Below the pieces are notes generated by a model. That model saw only the letters and a program-made list of their open reading frames with translations, had not been told where the DNA came from and searched no databases. This document shows positions 1-8,978 of a stretch of 64,000 nucleotides of DNA, in pieces (the stretch's first letter is position 1; each line of letters begins with the position of its first letter). The translations under genes were made by a program, and so were the position numbers. This DNA comes from Aeromonas dhakensis (lineage in GTDB: Bacteria > Pseudomonadota > Gammaproteobacteria > Enterobacterales > Aeromonadaceae), in NCBI RefSeq assembly GCF_000820305.1, contig NZ_CDBH01000025.1:108707-172706 (forward strand). The letters run 5' to 3'.

Positions 1-135
1 CCGGACAATATTGGGATGACGTTCCGTTTTGCTGGTTGGCTGGGACGCACTCTGAGCAGTCACGCGCCCGCGCAGTCTGGGCTGGGCTGGCGTTTCAGCC
101 ACGCCACCCAAACGGGTTTGTTGAATCTGCATCAT
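1..135 (-). CDS. Partial gene of unknown function running off the left edge, downstream of flgL
   Basis: An open frame starts with ATG at 135 (or the adjacent ATG at 132) and runs without a stop through 45 codons to the window edge. It begins MMQIQQTRLGGVAETP and is rich in Q, T, S and R, with no domain I recognise. A purine-rich AGGGAG sits 2-7 bases before the start. The start is 18 bases past the flgL stop, on the same strand, so it is probably the next gene of the lateral flagellar operon. In related clusters flagellin, modification-factor or cap genes follow flgL, but the N-terminus seen here does not look like a flagellin. Too little is present to name it. Confidence 0.5.
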   Translation of the reverse strand, partial: MMQIQQTRLGGVAETPAQPRLRGRVTAQSASQPTSKTERHPNIVR

Positions 136-153
136 GGCTCCCTGAAACTGGAT

Positions 154-1053
154 TTATGGCATGTAATTGAAGAGGCTCAGGCCATTGACCTTGGCAAAGG
201 CCTGCTGTTGCACTTGCAAAGCCATCAGCACATGGGCCTGCTGGGTGACGGCACTGGCATAGTCGAGGGACTCTATCTGATTACTCACTTCCTTGCTATA
301 GACACTCTTCTCCGCATGCCCTTCATCCACCTGATCGAGCAGATTGATGCGGGCACCAATGGTGCTGACCATCTGGCTGATGTCGTCTTGCAGGGTCAGA
401 CTGCGATCCAGCATGGCCCTGGCCTGATCGGCAGAGTCCGCAGCACCGCTGTCGAAAGCGGCCACCATGTCATCTAACTGCTTGAAGAAATCCCCGTTCT
501 GGATAAACAGCTTGTCGGCTGTCTGATTAAGCTCCACCGTGACTCCCTTGGCAATACTGACCTCGCGCACCAGATTATCTCCCTGATAGACATAATTACC
601 ACCAGGGGCTTTCACTATGGCGGTCTTATCTACCTGGCTGCCACTGAACAAAGTGGATCCACTCTCGTTACGGGCATTGGCGAGATCCAACAAACCATCT
701 TTGATGATGGTCAACTCGCTGGAGACTGCCCGACGATCATCTTCCGAAAGGGAGCCATTGGCTGCAGTCTGGGTCAGATCGCGCAATCGACTCAGCATGT
801 TGGTCATGGTATCGAGCTGGATCTCCCCTTGAGAGAGCTGACTTTTGGCATTGGCAATGTTCTTCTGATACTGCTCCATGGCCACTTGCTCTTTTTTCAG
901 ACCGAGCAGGCGCACACTCCCTACCGGATCATCCGAGGGTTGCAGAATGCGCTTGTTGGTGGAGATCTGACGATCGAGGCGGGCATATTCACCGAAACCA
1001 TACTGCAGGTTGTCGAGCATGCTGAGTTGAATCTGGTTGGTACTGATGCGCAT
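154..1053 (-). CDS. flgL: Lateral flagellar hook-filament junction protein FlgL (HAP3)
   Basis: FlgL is the second junction protein between hook and filament and is exported through the flagellar type III apparatus. The 299-residue protein begins MRISTNQIQLSMLDNLQ, the flagellin-like N-terminal helix. Its C-terminus (about 255-299, ending NGLSLFNYMP) is the matching flagellin-like coiled coil. Length is near the family norm of about 300-400 for secondary systems. It follows flgK by 10 bases at the distal end of the flgB-L operon. It is called lateral from the cluster's layout and LafK-type regulator, not from the protein itself. Confidence 0.9.
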   Translation of the reverse strand: MRISTNQIQLSMLDNLQYGFGEYARLDRQISTNKRILQPSDDPVGSVRLLGLKKEQVAMEQYQKNIANAKSQLSQGEIQLDTMTNMLSRLRDLTQTAANGSLSEDDRRAVSSELTIIKDGLLDLANARNESGSTLFSGSQVDKTAIVKAPGGNYVYQGDNLVREVSIAKGVTVELNQTADKLFIQNGDFFKQLDDMVAAFDSGAADSADQARAMLDRSLTLQDDISQMVSTIGARINLLDQVDEGHAEKSVYSKEVSNQIESLDYASAVTQQAHVLMALQVQQQAFAKVNGLSLFNYMP

Positions 1054-1063
1054 GATCGCTCCG

Positions 1064-2383
1064 TTAGAACATGTTCAGGATGGAGGTGAAAAGTTGCTCC
1101 GAAGTGCTGATCACCTTGGCGTTGGCCTGATACGCCTTGGTGTAGGCCATGATCTTGATCCCTTCCTCATCCGTGTTGACCCCACTGACGCTGCTCAGCT
1201 TGGTGGCCAGCTGCTTTTCCATATTGGCATCCGCCGTCATGGTGGCCTTGGCCTGACCACTTTGTACCGCCATCCGGCCCAGCAAGGCACTATAGGCATC
1301 ATATTGATCATCCTTGATGGTCAACAGATCCTGCAGATTGCGGTTGTCACCGCTGCCGCCGCCGGCCTTGGCAAAGGCGAGGTCATCGCCAATGAAGCCA
1401 TCGGCAATCTTCAGCGTGCCGGACGGGTTGAGGGGATCGTAGGTGAAGAGCGGCTTGCCCGGATTACCATGCAAGTCGACCCCCCCACCCTGCTTGGCAT
1501 TGAAATCATCCGCCAGTTTTTTCGCGATCTGGTTGAGCTCGTCACGCAGCGGACGCAGAACTGTCGTCCGATATTCCATAACCCCCGCCAGGCTACCGCC
1601 ATGCAGCTTGGGAATATCGAACGATTGCGGACCGAAGCTCAAACTGAGCTTGTCGCCCGCCAGCGAGAGTGTACTACTGCTGCCGGCCAGCACCAGCGGC
1701 TGACCCTGAGGCAGACTCAGTGAGAACGAACCGTCACTTTGCCGATTGACCCGGACTTCCATGAAGGTCGACAGTTCACGTACGATCTGCTCGCGACTGT
1801 CTTCCAGCACCGAGGTATTGACGCCCTTGGAGGCCTGCTCGCTGATCTGGATGTTCAGCTCGGCAACCTGCTTGAGATAGCTATTGACCTGAGAAACGGT
1901 GCTGTTGAGCTGATCATCGATCTGCTTCTCCTGGGTCAGCATGCTTTCGTTCAATTGGCCAAAGCGGTTGGCCAGCGCCCCCGCCGAGCTGACGATCTGG
2001 CTGCGCTGAGCCGGCGTTTCCGGGCTGTCGAGCGCTGCACTCAGAGAGGCGAAGAAACTGTCCAGCCCCTTGGCGATGTTCATCGACTCGCTGCCCAGCA
2101 GTTGTTCGGTGGTATTGATGTATTGATGGAAAGAGTAAGAGGCGCCGGTCGCAGAGCGGCTGCGCCAATGTTGGGAGACCAGATAGTCATCCGTGATCCT
2201 GCGAACACCGGTTACCTCTACCCCCTGGCCATTATCCAGCCGGCCAAAACCGGACAGGCTGCCCATCATGGCTTCCTGGCGGCTATAGCCGATGGTATTG
2301 ACGTTGGCGATATTCTGGGCGGTGATATTTAACGCGATCTGGGCCGAGTTAAGTCCGCTAAAACCGATATTGAGCAGCGACAT
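1064..2383 (-). CDS. flgK: Lateral flagellar hook-associated protein FlgK (HAP1)
   Basis: FlgK is the first hook-filament junction protein. The 439-residue product opens with MSLLNIGFSGLNSAQIALN and then the rod/hook-family motif ITAQNIANVNTIGYSRQ (about 21-37). It ends with the conserved C-terminal helix (KAYQANAKVISTSEQLFTSILNMF region). It is shorter than polar or enteric FlgK (about 550-630), so the variable middle domain is reduced, as in other lateral systems. Its ATG overlaps the flgJ stop (TGATG at 2381-2385), which suggests translational coupling. Confidence 0.93.
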   Translation of the reverse strand: MSLLNIGFSGLNSAQIALNITAQNIANVNTIGYSRQEAMMGSLSGFGRLDNGQGVEVTGVRRITDDYLVSQHWRSRSATGASYSFHQYINTTEQLLGSESMNIAKGLDSFFASLSAALDSPETPAQRSQIVSSAGALANRFGQLNESMLTQEKQIDDQLNSTVSQVNSYLKQVAELNIQISEQASKGVNTSVLEDSREQIVRELSTFMEVRVNRQSDGSFSLSLPQGQPLVLAGSSSTLSLAGDKLSLSFGPQSFDIPKLHGGSLAGVMEYRTTVLRPLRDELNQIAKKLADDFNAKQGGGVDLHGNPGKPLFTYDPLNPSGTLKIADGFIGDDLAFAKAGGGSGDNRNLQDLLTIKDDQYDAYSALLGRMAVQSGQAKATMTADANMEKQLATKLSSVSGVNTDEEGIKIMAYTKAYQANAKVISTSEQLFTSILNMF

Positions 2384-2781
2384 CAGTCAACTTTCCTCAT
2401 TTTTGCCGAATTCAGAGGCTGACTGAAGGCAGCCAGGGTCTGCTGTTCTGAAGCGACCATCGATTCGGCATTCTTTAATGTCGGCGCCAATTGGCTGACC
2501 ATCTGCTCTTTCAACCCGATGCCGCCGCGCTTGACCATGCTCATCGCCAGCTGGCTGTCATACATGTCGCGATAGAGCTCCTGGCCCTTGATGAGCTTGT
2601 CATCCTCATCCTGCATCGCATCGGAGGCTGAGCGCATGTGCTTGAGTACGGTTTGCAGAAAGCTCACTTCAAATTGGCCGGCGGCCGCATCCAGTGCGGC
2701 ACGCTGATCCGGGTTGCTCTTTATCTGCTGCAGTTCGTTGAGATCCTGATAAAACCCAGGTTCCGAAGTTATTCTGGTCAT
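2383..2781 (-). CDS. flgJ: Short FlgJ, rod-binding domain only (lateral)
   Basis: FlgJ binds rod subunits in the periplasm; in enteric bacteria a C-terminal muramidase domain also opens the peptidoglycan. This product is only 132 residues against about 310 for the two-domain form. It covers the rod-binding domain (FEVSFLQTVLKHMRSASDA at about 38-56 and the DSQLAMSMVKRGGIGL stretch at about 75-90). The muramidase domain is wholly absent, and there is no frameshift remnant because flgK starts at the stop codon. It lies between flgI and flgK. Wall penetration must use another hydrolase. Confidence 0.88.
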   Translation of the reverse strand: MTRITSEPGFYQDLNELQQIKSNPDQRAALDAAAGQFEVSFLQTVLKHMRSASDAMQDEDDKLIKGQELYRDMYDSQLAMSMVKRGGIGLKEQMVSQLAPTLKNAESMVASEQQTLAAFSQPLNSAKMRKVD

Positions 2782-2789
2782 AGAGATCC

Positions 2790-3896
2790 TTAGATGACCA
2801 CCAGCTCTCCCTCGAGGGCACCAGCCTCATCGAGTGCTTGTAGGATGGCCATGACATCATCGGGGGTTGCCCCGAGCGAGTTGACTGCCTTGACGATCAC
2901 CTCCAGTGAGGTGCCATCCGGCCAGACAAACATATTGTTTCGTTCCCGATCCACCTGGATCTTCGAGTTGGGGGTCGTTGTGGTCTGCCCATTGGAGAAG
3001 GCATTGGGCTGACTGACCGTCTGACTCTCGCCAATGGTCACCGTCAAACTACCATGACTGACCGCTGCTTTGTGAACCTTGACTCCTTGGCCCATAACCA
3101 CGGTTCCGGTCCGGCTGTTGAAAACGACTCGAGGCCGCTCCTTGCCCATGTCGACCTGAATGTCCTGCAGCAGCGCCATGAACGAGATCCGTTGGCTCTC
3201 GTCCTTGGGTGCCGCCACCTGGATCCGCCCCGCACTGACCGCTCTGGCAACCGGCCCCAGCTGACGGTTGATCTCCCGCTCCACATTGCGGGCGGTCTTG
3301 AAATTGGGCTGGTGCAGATTGAGCGTCACTTCAGGCTTTTCCGCAAAGTTGCTGGCCACTTCGCGCTCTATGATGGCGCCGTTGGGAATGATCCCTGCGG
3401 TCGGCACATTGATGGTTACTGACGAGCCAGACTGTCCCTCGGCCTTGACCCCTGCCACCACCAGATTCCCTTGGGCAACAGCATACACCTCACCATCGAT
3501 GCCGCGCAGTGGCGTCAACAACAACGAACCGCCGCGCAGGCTCTTAGCATCTCCGATAGAGGTGACAGTCACATCCACCATCTGTCCCTTGCCAGCCAAA
3601 GCAGGCAGGTTTGCTTGAACCGAGACGGCAGCAACGTTCTTGAGTTTTGGATCGATGTCATCCGGCAGTTGAACACCGAACTGCTTGAGCATGTTTGCCA
3701 TTGACTGGCCAGTGAACTTGACCTGGCTCTTGTCACCCGTACCGGACAAGCCCACCACCAGTCCGTAGCCAACCAGCTGGTTGGCCCGCATCCCCTGTAC
3801 ATCGGCAATATCCAGCAAGGCCCGCTTGGCCGGTGCCGCGGCATTGGCCCACCAGGGCAGGCAGAGGCAAAGCAGGGCGATAAACCATCTGTTCAT
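2790..3896 (-). CDS. flgI: Lateral flagellar P-ring protein FlgI
   Basis: FlgI forms the periplasmic P ring around the rod. The ATG at 3896 gives 368 residues and a clear Sec signal peptide ([22 protein letters not shown]). An in-frame upstream extension to 3947 would bury that signal and run back into flgH, so it was not used. The mature protein begins with the family-typical [22 protein letters not shown] stretch and ends with [23 protein letters not shown]. It sits between flgH (8 bases upstream) and flgJ (8 bases downstream). Confidence 0.93.
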   Translation of the reverse strand: MNRWFIALLCLCLPWWANAAAPAKRALLDIADVQGMRANQLVGYGLVVGLSGTGDKSQVKFTGQSMANMLKQFGVQLPDDIDPKLKNVAAVSVQANLPALAGKGQMVDVTVTSIGDAKSLRGGSLLLTPLRGIDGEVYAVAQGNLVVAGVKAEGQSGSSVTINVPTAGIIPNGAIIEREVASNFAEKPEVTLNLHQPNFKTARNVEREINRQLGPVARAVSAGRIQVAAPKDESQRISFMALLQDIQVDMGKERPRVVFNSRTGTVVMGQGVKVHKAAVSHGSLTVTIGESQTVSQPNAFSNGQTTTTPNSKIQVDRERNNMFVWPDGTSLEVIVKAVNSLGATPDDVMAILQALDEAGALEGELVVI

Positions 3897-3904
3897 GTGA
3901 GACC

Positions 3905-4576
3905 TCAAAAGGGAGCGAAGGCGGAACTGAAGAAACGGCTCAGCCATCCCATCTGGTTGCTGTCAGCCAGAGCACCACGCCCGGCGTAGGTAATGCGGGC
4001 ATCGGCGATGCGCTGGGACGAGATTCGGTTGCTCTGATCGATATCCTCAACCCGCACCATGCCGCCCAACCGGATGTACTCATCGCCCTGGTTGAGGCGG
4101 ATCCACTTCTCGCCGCGGATCCCCAGCACCCCGTTCGGCATTACCTCGGCCACCGTCACCGTGATCGAGCCCGCCAAGGTATTCTGCTGGCTGGAAGTCG
4201 CCCCGCCATCAAAGTCCCGGTCTGCGCTAAGAGAAGCCCCCCAGTCAGAGCGCACCTTGCCGCCGATACTCGGGGCCGGCACGTTCATGCTGCTGTTCTT
4301 GCTCATGCTGGTGTTGGCTTTTTTGCTCGACTGGGTACGCTCTTCCAATACAACGGTGAGGATGTCGCCGATACGGTAAGCTCTGCGATCCTGAAACAGG
4401 GTCATCATGTAATCATCGCGATAAAGACTACCATCCTCCCCCTTGGCCGAGGCCGATAGCATGGGGCGTGAAGGCGCCCATTTCTCATCACCTGGTTCGG
4501 GAGCCTTCAGTTCATAGGTGGCGCAGCCGCCCAATAACAGGACTGCCCACAGATAACGCAACATCGTCTTCATCAT
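3905..4576 (-). CDS. flgH: Lateral flagellar L-ring lipoprotein FlgH
   Basis: FlgH forms the L ring in the outer membrane. The 223-residue product has a short hydrophobic N-terminus ending in the lipobox LLGGC, so it should be lipidated and sorted to the outer membrane. Family motifs include [21 protein letters not shown] (middle) and [24 protein letters not shown]. The start at 4576 overlaps the flgG stop as TGATG. A GTG one codon upstream and another ATG at 4573 are also possible, with no effect on the lipobox. Confidence 0.92.
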   Translation of the reverse strand: MMKTMLRYLWAVLLLGGCATYELKAPEPGDEKWAPSRPMLSASAKGEDGSLYRDDYMMTLFQDRRAYRIGDILTVVLEERTQSSKKANTSMSKNSSMNVPAPSIGGKVRSDWGASLSADRDFDGGATSSQQNTLAGSITVTVAEVMPNGVLGIRGEKWIRLNQGDEYIRLGGMVRVEDIDQSNRISSQRIADARITYAGRGALADSNQMGWLSRFFSSAFAPF

Positions 4577-5361
4577 CACAGCGCTTGAGTGACGAACTTG
4601 AGCATCTGGTCAGCCGACGAGACAACCTTGGCATTCATCTCATAAGCCCGCTGGGTGGTGATCATGTCGACCATTTCTTCCACCACGTTGACGTTGGAGC
4701 TCTCCAGGGTGAACTGCTTGATGGCCCCCATCGCCTCTTCACCGGGTACTCCCTCAATCGCTTCACCGGAAGCACCGGTCGCTCGATAGAGGTTGCCACC
4801 GAGCGCTTCCAGGCCGGCAGGGTTGGCAAAGTTGGTCAGGGTGATGCGGCCCAGCTCCACATTTTCCTGTTGGCCCGGCAAGGTCGCACTCACGGTTCCG
4901 TCGGTGCCGATGGACACCTTGGTCGCATTGTCCGGGATCTGGATCTGCGGCAGCATGGGCAAACCATCGGAGTTGACCAGCAGGCCTTCGGCGTTGCGAT
5001 GCCACTGACCATTGCGGGTATAGGCGGTCTCGCCGTCAGGGCGTTCCACCCCGAAGAAACCGGCCCCCACAACTGCCATGTCCAGTTCTTGGTTGGTGTT
5101 CTGGAACTGACCGGGAGTGAACACTTTCTGGGTACCGACCACACGAACACCGTTACCCATCTGGATGCCGATGGGAGACAAGTTCTGTTGATCCTGCTGG
5201 GCCCCGGGCTGGCGTTGCACCTGATAGAACAGATCTTCAAAAGCAACTCGATCGCGCTTGAACCCGACCGTGTTGACGTTAGCCAAGTTGTTGGAAATGC
5301 TGGCCATCTTGGCATCTTGCGCCGACAGACCGGTTTTACTTACCCAAAGTGCCGCGTGCAT
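4576..5361 (-). CDS. flgG: Lateral flagellar distal rod protein FlgG
   Basis: FlgG builds the distal rod. It has 261 residues, the normal length. The N-terminus MHAALWVSKTGLSAQDAKM is followed by the rod-family motif ISNNLANVNTVGFKRDRV. The C-terminus carries the conserved SNVNVVEEMVDMITTQRAYEMNAKVVSSADQML helix. The gene is separated from flgF by 83 bases that hold two GC-rich hairpins, the largest gap within flgB-L, and is coupled to flgH by a 1-base overlap. Confidence 0.94.
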   Translation of the reverse strand: MHAALWVSKTGLSAQDAKMASISNNLANVNTVGFKRDRVAFEDLFYQVQRQPGAQQDQQNLSPIGIQMGNGVRVVGTQKVFTPGQFQNTNQELDMAVVGAGFFGVERPDGETAYTRNGQWHRNAEGLLVNSDGLPMLPQIQIPDNATKVSIGTDGTVSATLPGQQENVELGRITLTNFANPAGLEALGGNLYRATGASGEAIEGVPGEEAMGAIKQFTLESSNVNVVEEMVDMITTQRAYEMNAKVVSSADQMLKFVTQAL

Positions 5362-5384
5362 CTTCGTCTCTCCACCTGATTCAT

Positions 5385-5439
5385 GGGGGCGTCAACGCCC
5401 CCGCAATGCGAATTGGCCGTGGCGGGCGGCAAGCCCGCC
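5385..5439 (-). repeat. Pair of GC-rich hairpins between flgF and flgG
   Basis: Two perfect inverted repeats lie side by side in the only sizeable gap of the flgB-L operon. The first, 5385-5402, has arms GGGGGCGT and ACGCCCCC around 2 bases. The second, 5421-5439, has 7-base arms GGCGGGC and GCCCGCC around GGCAA. Neither is followed by a T-run on the minus strand, so they are not typical terminators. They could set mRNA processing or stability between flgBCDEF and flgGHIJKL. Confidence 0.55.
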
Positions 5440-5444
5440 ATTCA

Positions 5445-6179
5445 TCAACCCTGGCCGGATATCAGCCGGGCACCTTGCCGAGCCTGATCGTCCGCCGTTT
5501 TCATCAATTTGACCTGCAGCTCGAAGTTGCGGGTCAGCGACATGCTGCTGATCAGCTCGTCGACTGCATTCACGTTCGCCCCTTCCAGAAAGCCGGACGC
5601 TAGTACCACCTGCTCGCTGGCCTCGGCATCCCCACCCTGGCGTAACCGGAAGAGACCATCCGGCCCCTTGACCAGTTCGGCTGGGTCCGGGTTCACCAGC
5701 TTGAGACGCCCTACATCCAGCCGGGCACCGCCGCCGGGCGGTGTGATACTGAGCGAACCGTCCTTGCCAAAACTCAGATCCCGATAGGCAGGAAGTACCA
5801 TTTCCCCGCCTTCCCCCAGTACCGGACGACCATTGAGCGTGAGCAGACCATCGGCATCGCTCTCCAGATTGCCAGCTCGGGTATAGGCCTCTTTGCCATC
5901 GGCGGTCTGGACCGTGATAAAGCCTTCACCGCGGATCGCCACATCCAGCTTGCGGCCCGTCTGCATAAGGGCTCCCGCCTTGAAGTCGGTACCAGCCAGC
6001 TCCTCGCGGGCCATCACCCGGCTTGGGTAGCCATCACCGGCCAGGGCATAGGCCGACACGCGCTCGAAGTCGGCCCGAAAGCCGGCCGTGTTGACGTTGG
6101 CCAGGTTGTTTGCCCGGATTTGCTGGGCCATCAGGGTATGCTGTGCCCCCGACATGGCGGTATAGATAAGCTTTTCCAC
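5445..6179 (-). CDS. flgF: Lateral flagellar proximal rod protein FlgF
   Basis: FlgF is a proximal rod subunit. It has 244 residues, starting MEKLIYTAMSGAQHTLMAQQ, then the rod-family motif IRANNLANVNTAGFRADFE (about 22-40). The middle holds the GEGFITVQTADGKEAYTRAGN stretch shared by FlgE/F/G, and the C-terminus has the conserved ANVNAVDELISSMSLTRNFELQVK helix. It lies 10 bases after flgE. The hairpin pair follows its stop. Confidence 0.93.
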   Translation of the reverse strand: MEKLIYTAMSGAQHTLMAQQIRANNLANVNTAGFRADFERVSAYALAGDGYPSRVMAREELAGTDFKAGALMQTGRKLDVAIRGEGFITVQTADGKEAYTRAGNLESDADGLLTLNGRPVLGEGGEMVLPAYRDLSFGKDGSLSITPPGGGARLDVGRLKLVNPDPAELVKGPDGLFRLRQGGDAEASEQVVLASGFLEGANVNAVDELISSMSLTRNFELQVKLMKTADDQARQGARLISGQG

Positions 6180-6189
6180 GCATCAAGCC

Positions 6190-7383
6190 TTAGAAGGAGT
6201 TGAAGAGAACCTGGGTCATCTTGTCAGCGGAGCTGATGGTCTTGGCGTTGGCCTGATAGTTGCGCTGAGAAGTCATCAGGCTCACCAGCTCCCCGGTCAG
6301 ATCCACGTTGGACCCCTCATAAGCCCCTGCGGTCAATGACCCCATGGTCCCCGTGCCAGGAGCGCCCAATACCGGCTGGCCAGAGCTGAACGATTGCTGC
6401 CAGGTGGTATTGTTGGTTTGCAGCAGACCGTTGGGGTTGGTGAAGTTCGCCATCACCACCTGGCCCTGCAACAGGCTCTGACCGTTGGTAAAAGTGGCAT
6501 AGACACCACCATCGGCATCCACCCGCACCCCGGTCAGATCACCGGCGGTATACCCATTTGACTGGTTGCGCGTGGCGTTGAAATCGGAGGCGTACTGGCT
6601 GACACGGGCGATATCGACCTGCAGGGAGATCTTTTCAGCACCGGGCGGGGTCAGGTCCAGGACCGGGGAGGTCGTCGGAGACTTCAGGGTACCGTTGGTG
6701 TTGAACTCCAGCGTCACAGGGGTGCCGGTCTTGGTGCCATTGAAGGCATAGTTGACCTGCCAGGTGTTGTCGGCCGTCTTGACGAAATACTGGGTGACTG
6801 TGTGCTCAACCCCCAGCGAGTCATACACCTTGCTGGACTGGGAATAGCTGAAGCTGGCCGACTTGTCAGGATCGAACGGATGGGCCGTCTGGTCGATCAC
6901 ACCAGCATCGGCCTTGAGGTTGGCAACGAACTCCAGCTTGTCGGACGGTTTGGCAGGCAGGCTGCCGGCCTTGACTTGAATGTCCCCCACCACACCGGAC
7001 TGCAGTTCGCCCGCATCATTGGTGGTGTAACCTTGCAGCCGGGTACCGCTGGCGGTGGTCAGGTAATTGTTGGGATCCCGCTGAAACATGCCTGCCCGGG
7101 TATAAGAGGTCTGGCCGTTGCTGTCCTTGAGCACAAAGAAGCCGCTGCCCGAGATCGCCAGATCCAGCCCACGGCCGGTACGGGTCACGTCACCATTGCG
7201 GTCAAAATTCTGGGAAACGTTGTTCATCTCTACACCACCAGCCTGACCACCGCCATAAATGGCGGCAAACTCGGCACGGCTGGACTTGAAGCCGGCCGTG
7301 CTGGCGTTGGCAACGTTGTTGCTGATGACACTCAATTCCTGGTTTACGGCGCGCAGGCCGCTCAATCCGATACTGAAAGACAC
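6190..7383 (-). CDS. flgE: Lateral flagellar hook protein FlgE
   Basis: FlgE polymerises into the hook, the universal joint. It has 397 residues, near the family norm. The start MSFSIGLSGLRAVNQELSVISNNVANASTAGFKSSRAEF is the classic hook N-terminus. A core region with SGSGFFVLKDSNGQTSYTRAG follows, and the C-terminus is the helix VDLTGELVSLMTSQRNYQANAKTISSADKM. It is 18 bases after flgD, the hook-cap gene that controls its assembly. Identification is secure; lateral assignment comes from the cluster. Confidence 0.95.
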   Translation of the reverse strand: MSFSIGLSGLRAVNQELSVISNNVANASTAGFKSSRAEFAAIYGGGQAGGVEMNNVSQNFDRNGDVTRTGRGLDLAISGSGFFVLKDSNGQTSYTRAGMFQRDPNNYLTTASGTRLQGYTTNDAGELQSGVVGDIQVKAGSLPAKPSDKLEFVANLKADAGVIDQTAHPFDPDKSASFSYSQSSKVYDSLGVEHTVTQYFVKTADNTWQVNYAFNGTKTGTPVTLEFNTNGTLKSPTTSPVLDLTPPGAEKISLQVDIARVSQYASDFNATRNQSNGYTAGDLTGVRVDADGGVYATFTNGQSLLQGQVVMANFTNPNGLLQTNNTTWQQSFSSGQPVLGAPGTGTMGSLTAGAYEGSNVDLTGELVSLMTSQRNYQANAKTISSADKMTQVLFNSF

Positions 7384-7401
7384 AGTTTCGCTCCTATCTG
7401 A

Positions 7402-8097
7402 TTACGCCGATTTGCCAAACTGGATGGCACTGAAGAGAGGCACATCGCCCACTCCGGCCACCTGTAACATGATTTCGCCTGTACCAGGCAGGGTGACCCG
7501 CTCTACGGTGCTGGCCACATAATTCTTGGTCGTGGTCGCCACACCTTGGAGCGAGGCTTTGACCTCGAAGCTGTATTCACCGGCAGGCAAAGGGGGCAGT
7601 TCATAATCAAGGCCACCGGCCTTGCTCTCACCCCAGTTTTTGGTCGCAACCAGGGTGCCGTGCTTGTCATACACCTTGAGTTCAACCTGATCGGCGGCAC
7701 CGGCCAGCTCCACCTGCCCCCGGATCGCTTTTTCGTCGCTCTTGGTCAGTGTCTTGCTCGGAACCATCACTTCCTTGTCGATCAGGTCAGTGCTCTGCAG
7801 TACCTGCTGGGTATCCATCATGTTGATGGACTTCTGCTGCAAGACCTTCAGGCTTTCCACCCCTTCTACCATGCTGAACTGGGCCAGCTGGGTAACATAC
7901 TGGGCACCATCCAAGGGATTGGTGGGATCCTGGTTCTGGATCTGGGCAACCATCATCTGCAGGAATTCGTTACGCAACTGCATATCGCTCTGGGCGTTCT
8001 GGCCGGCAGCCGTGTTATTGGGGGCAATGTCCGGTGTCGTGTTGCGCTGGCTGGTGCTGCGGGCCGTATCCAGACTGCTTACCTGAGGCAGGCTCAT
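7402..8097 (-). CDS. flgD: Lateral flagellar hook capping/scaffold protein FlgD
   Basis: FlgD caps the growing hook and guides FlgE subunits, then is shed. The 231-residue product has the conserved N-terminal stretch (LRNEFLQMMVAQIQNQDPTNPLDGAQYVTQLAQFS, about 41-75). A C-terminal Ig/FlgD-like domain with LKVYDKHGTLVATKNWGESKAG and GEYSFEV follows. The gene is 3 bases after flgC and 18 before flgE. Confidence 0.93.
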   Translation of the reverse strand: MSLPQVSSLDTARSTSQRNTTPDIAPNNTAAGQNAQSDMQLRNEFLQMMVAQIQNQDPTNPLDGAQYVTQLAQFSMVEGVESLKVLQQKSINMMDTQQVLQSTDLIDKEVMVPSKTLTKSDEKAIRGQVELAGAADQVELKVYDKHGTLVATKNWGESKAGGLDYELPPLPAGEYSFEVKASLQGVATTTKNYVASTVERVTLPGTGEIMLQVAGVGDVPLFSAIQFGKSA

Positions 8098-8100
8098 GAC

Positions 8101-8526
8101 TTACACTCCCTGACCCAGGCGCAACAGACCCTGCTGCATGCTGTTGATACGGTTGATCACCTCGACGGAGGTTTCAAAACCACGGGAGGCACTCATCATG
8201 TCGGCCATCTCCTCCACCGCGTTGACGTTGGAGTAGTAGACAAAGCCGTCCTGATCAGCCAGGGGGTTGGTGGGCTCAAGACGCTTCTCGACCTGACGAT
8301 CTGATTGCACTATGCCGGCAATCTGCACCTGGGCCGATCCCAGCGACTCGGCATCCTGCACCCGCTGATAGAGGGTGGAAAACACCGGCTTGATGGCACG
8401 GAAGGCAGCCTCTTCACTGCCCGCAGCACTGTCCACGTTCGCCAGGTTGGAGGCGACGGTGTCCAGACGAACGGTTTGTGCTCGCATTGCACTACCGGCA
8501 ATGTCATAGATGCGATTGAACGACAT
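8101..8526 (-). CDS. flgC: Lateral flagellar proximal rod protein FlgC
   Basis: FlgC is a proximal rod subunit. It has 141 residues (usual about 135-140). The N-terminus MSFNRIYDIAGSAMRAQTVRLDTVASNLANVDSAAG carries the rod-family asparagine-rich motif. The C-terminus has YYSNVNAVEEMADMMSASRGFETSVEVIN. It lies 2 bases after flgB and 3 before flgD. Confidence 0.94.
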   Translation of the reverse strand: MSFNRIYDIAGSAMRAQTVRLDTVASNLANVDSAAGSEEAAFRAIKPVFSTLYQRVQDAESLGSAQVQIAGIVQSDRQVEKRLEPTNPLADQDGFVYYSNVNAVEEMADMMSASRGFETSVEVINRINSMQQGLLRLGQGV

Positions 8527-8528
8527 GA

Positions 8529-8918
8529 TCAGCGGCCCTCGATCGCCTTGGCGATCCCGGTAATTTTCATATTCAGAAAGGTGAGACTGGTCTGGAAATC
8601 AGTGGCATTGTTGGCAAACTTGCTCTGCTCGACGCTGAGTTCGGCGGTATTGCCATCCATCGATACCTGATAGGGAATGCGATAGAGAGGATGCTGCATC
8701 TCATTGGCCATGCTGCCCTGTGCAATGGCGGCACTCTCGTCTCCCGCTGCAACTTGCTGCGCGACACGCCCCAGAATCGTCTTATAATCGACATCCCGGG
8801 CCAGATAACCTGGGGTATCTACATTGGCCAGGTTGCCTGCCAGGATACGCGCCCGATCCGCCCGCACATCGAGGGCATAAGGGTGTACACCCAAAGCGCT
8901 GTCAAATGAGATACTCAT
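8529..8918 (-). CDS. flgB: Lateral flagellar proximal rod protein FlgB
   Basis: FlgB is the rod subunit nearest the MS ring. The 129-residue product has the motif ILAGNLANVDTPGYLARDVDYK (about 26-47) and the C-terminal stretch KFANNATDFQTSLTFLNMKITGIAKAIEG. It is the first gene of the minus-strand flgBCDEFGHIJKL operon and diverges from flgA. Only about 60 bases separate the two starts, so both promoters must lie within them or within the coding ends. I could not identify a convincing sigma-54 or sigma-28 site there. Confidence 0.93.
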   Translation of the reverse strand: MSISFDSALGVHPYALDVRADRARILAGNLANVDTPGYLARDVDYKTILGRVAQQVAAGDESAAIAQGSMANEMQHPLYRIPYQVSMDGNTAELSVEQSKFANNATDFQTSLTFLNMKITGIAKAIEGR

Positions 8919-8978
8919 GCTTCATCCTTCTATGAATCAGTCAGACCGGTGCACTCTTTATCAAGACTCATGCCAACC

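Noticed and set aside
8919..8978. Sigma-28 or sigma-54 promoter between flgB and flgA
   Set aside because: TAAAG- and GC-like parts exist on the minus strand, but spacing and second boxes do not fit either consensus.
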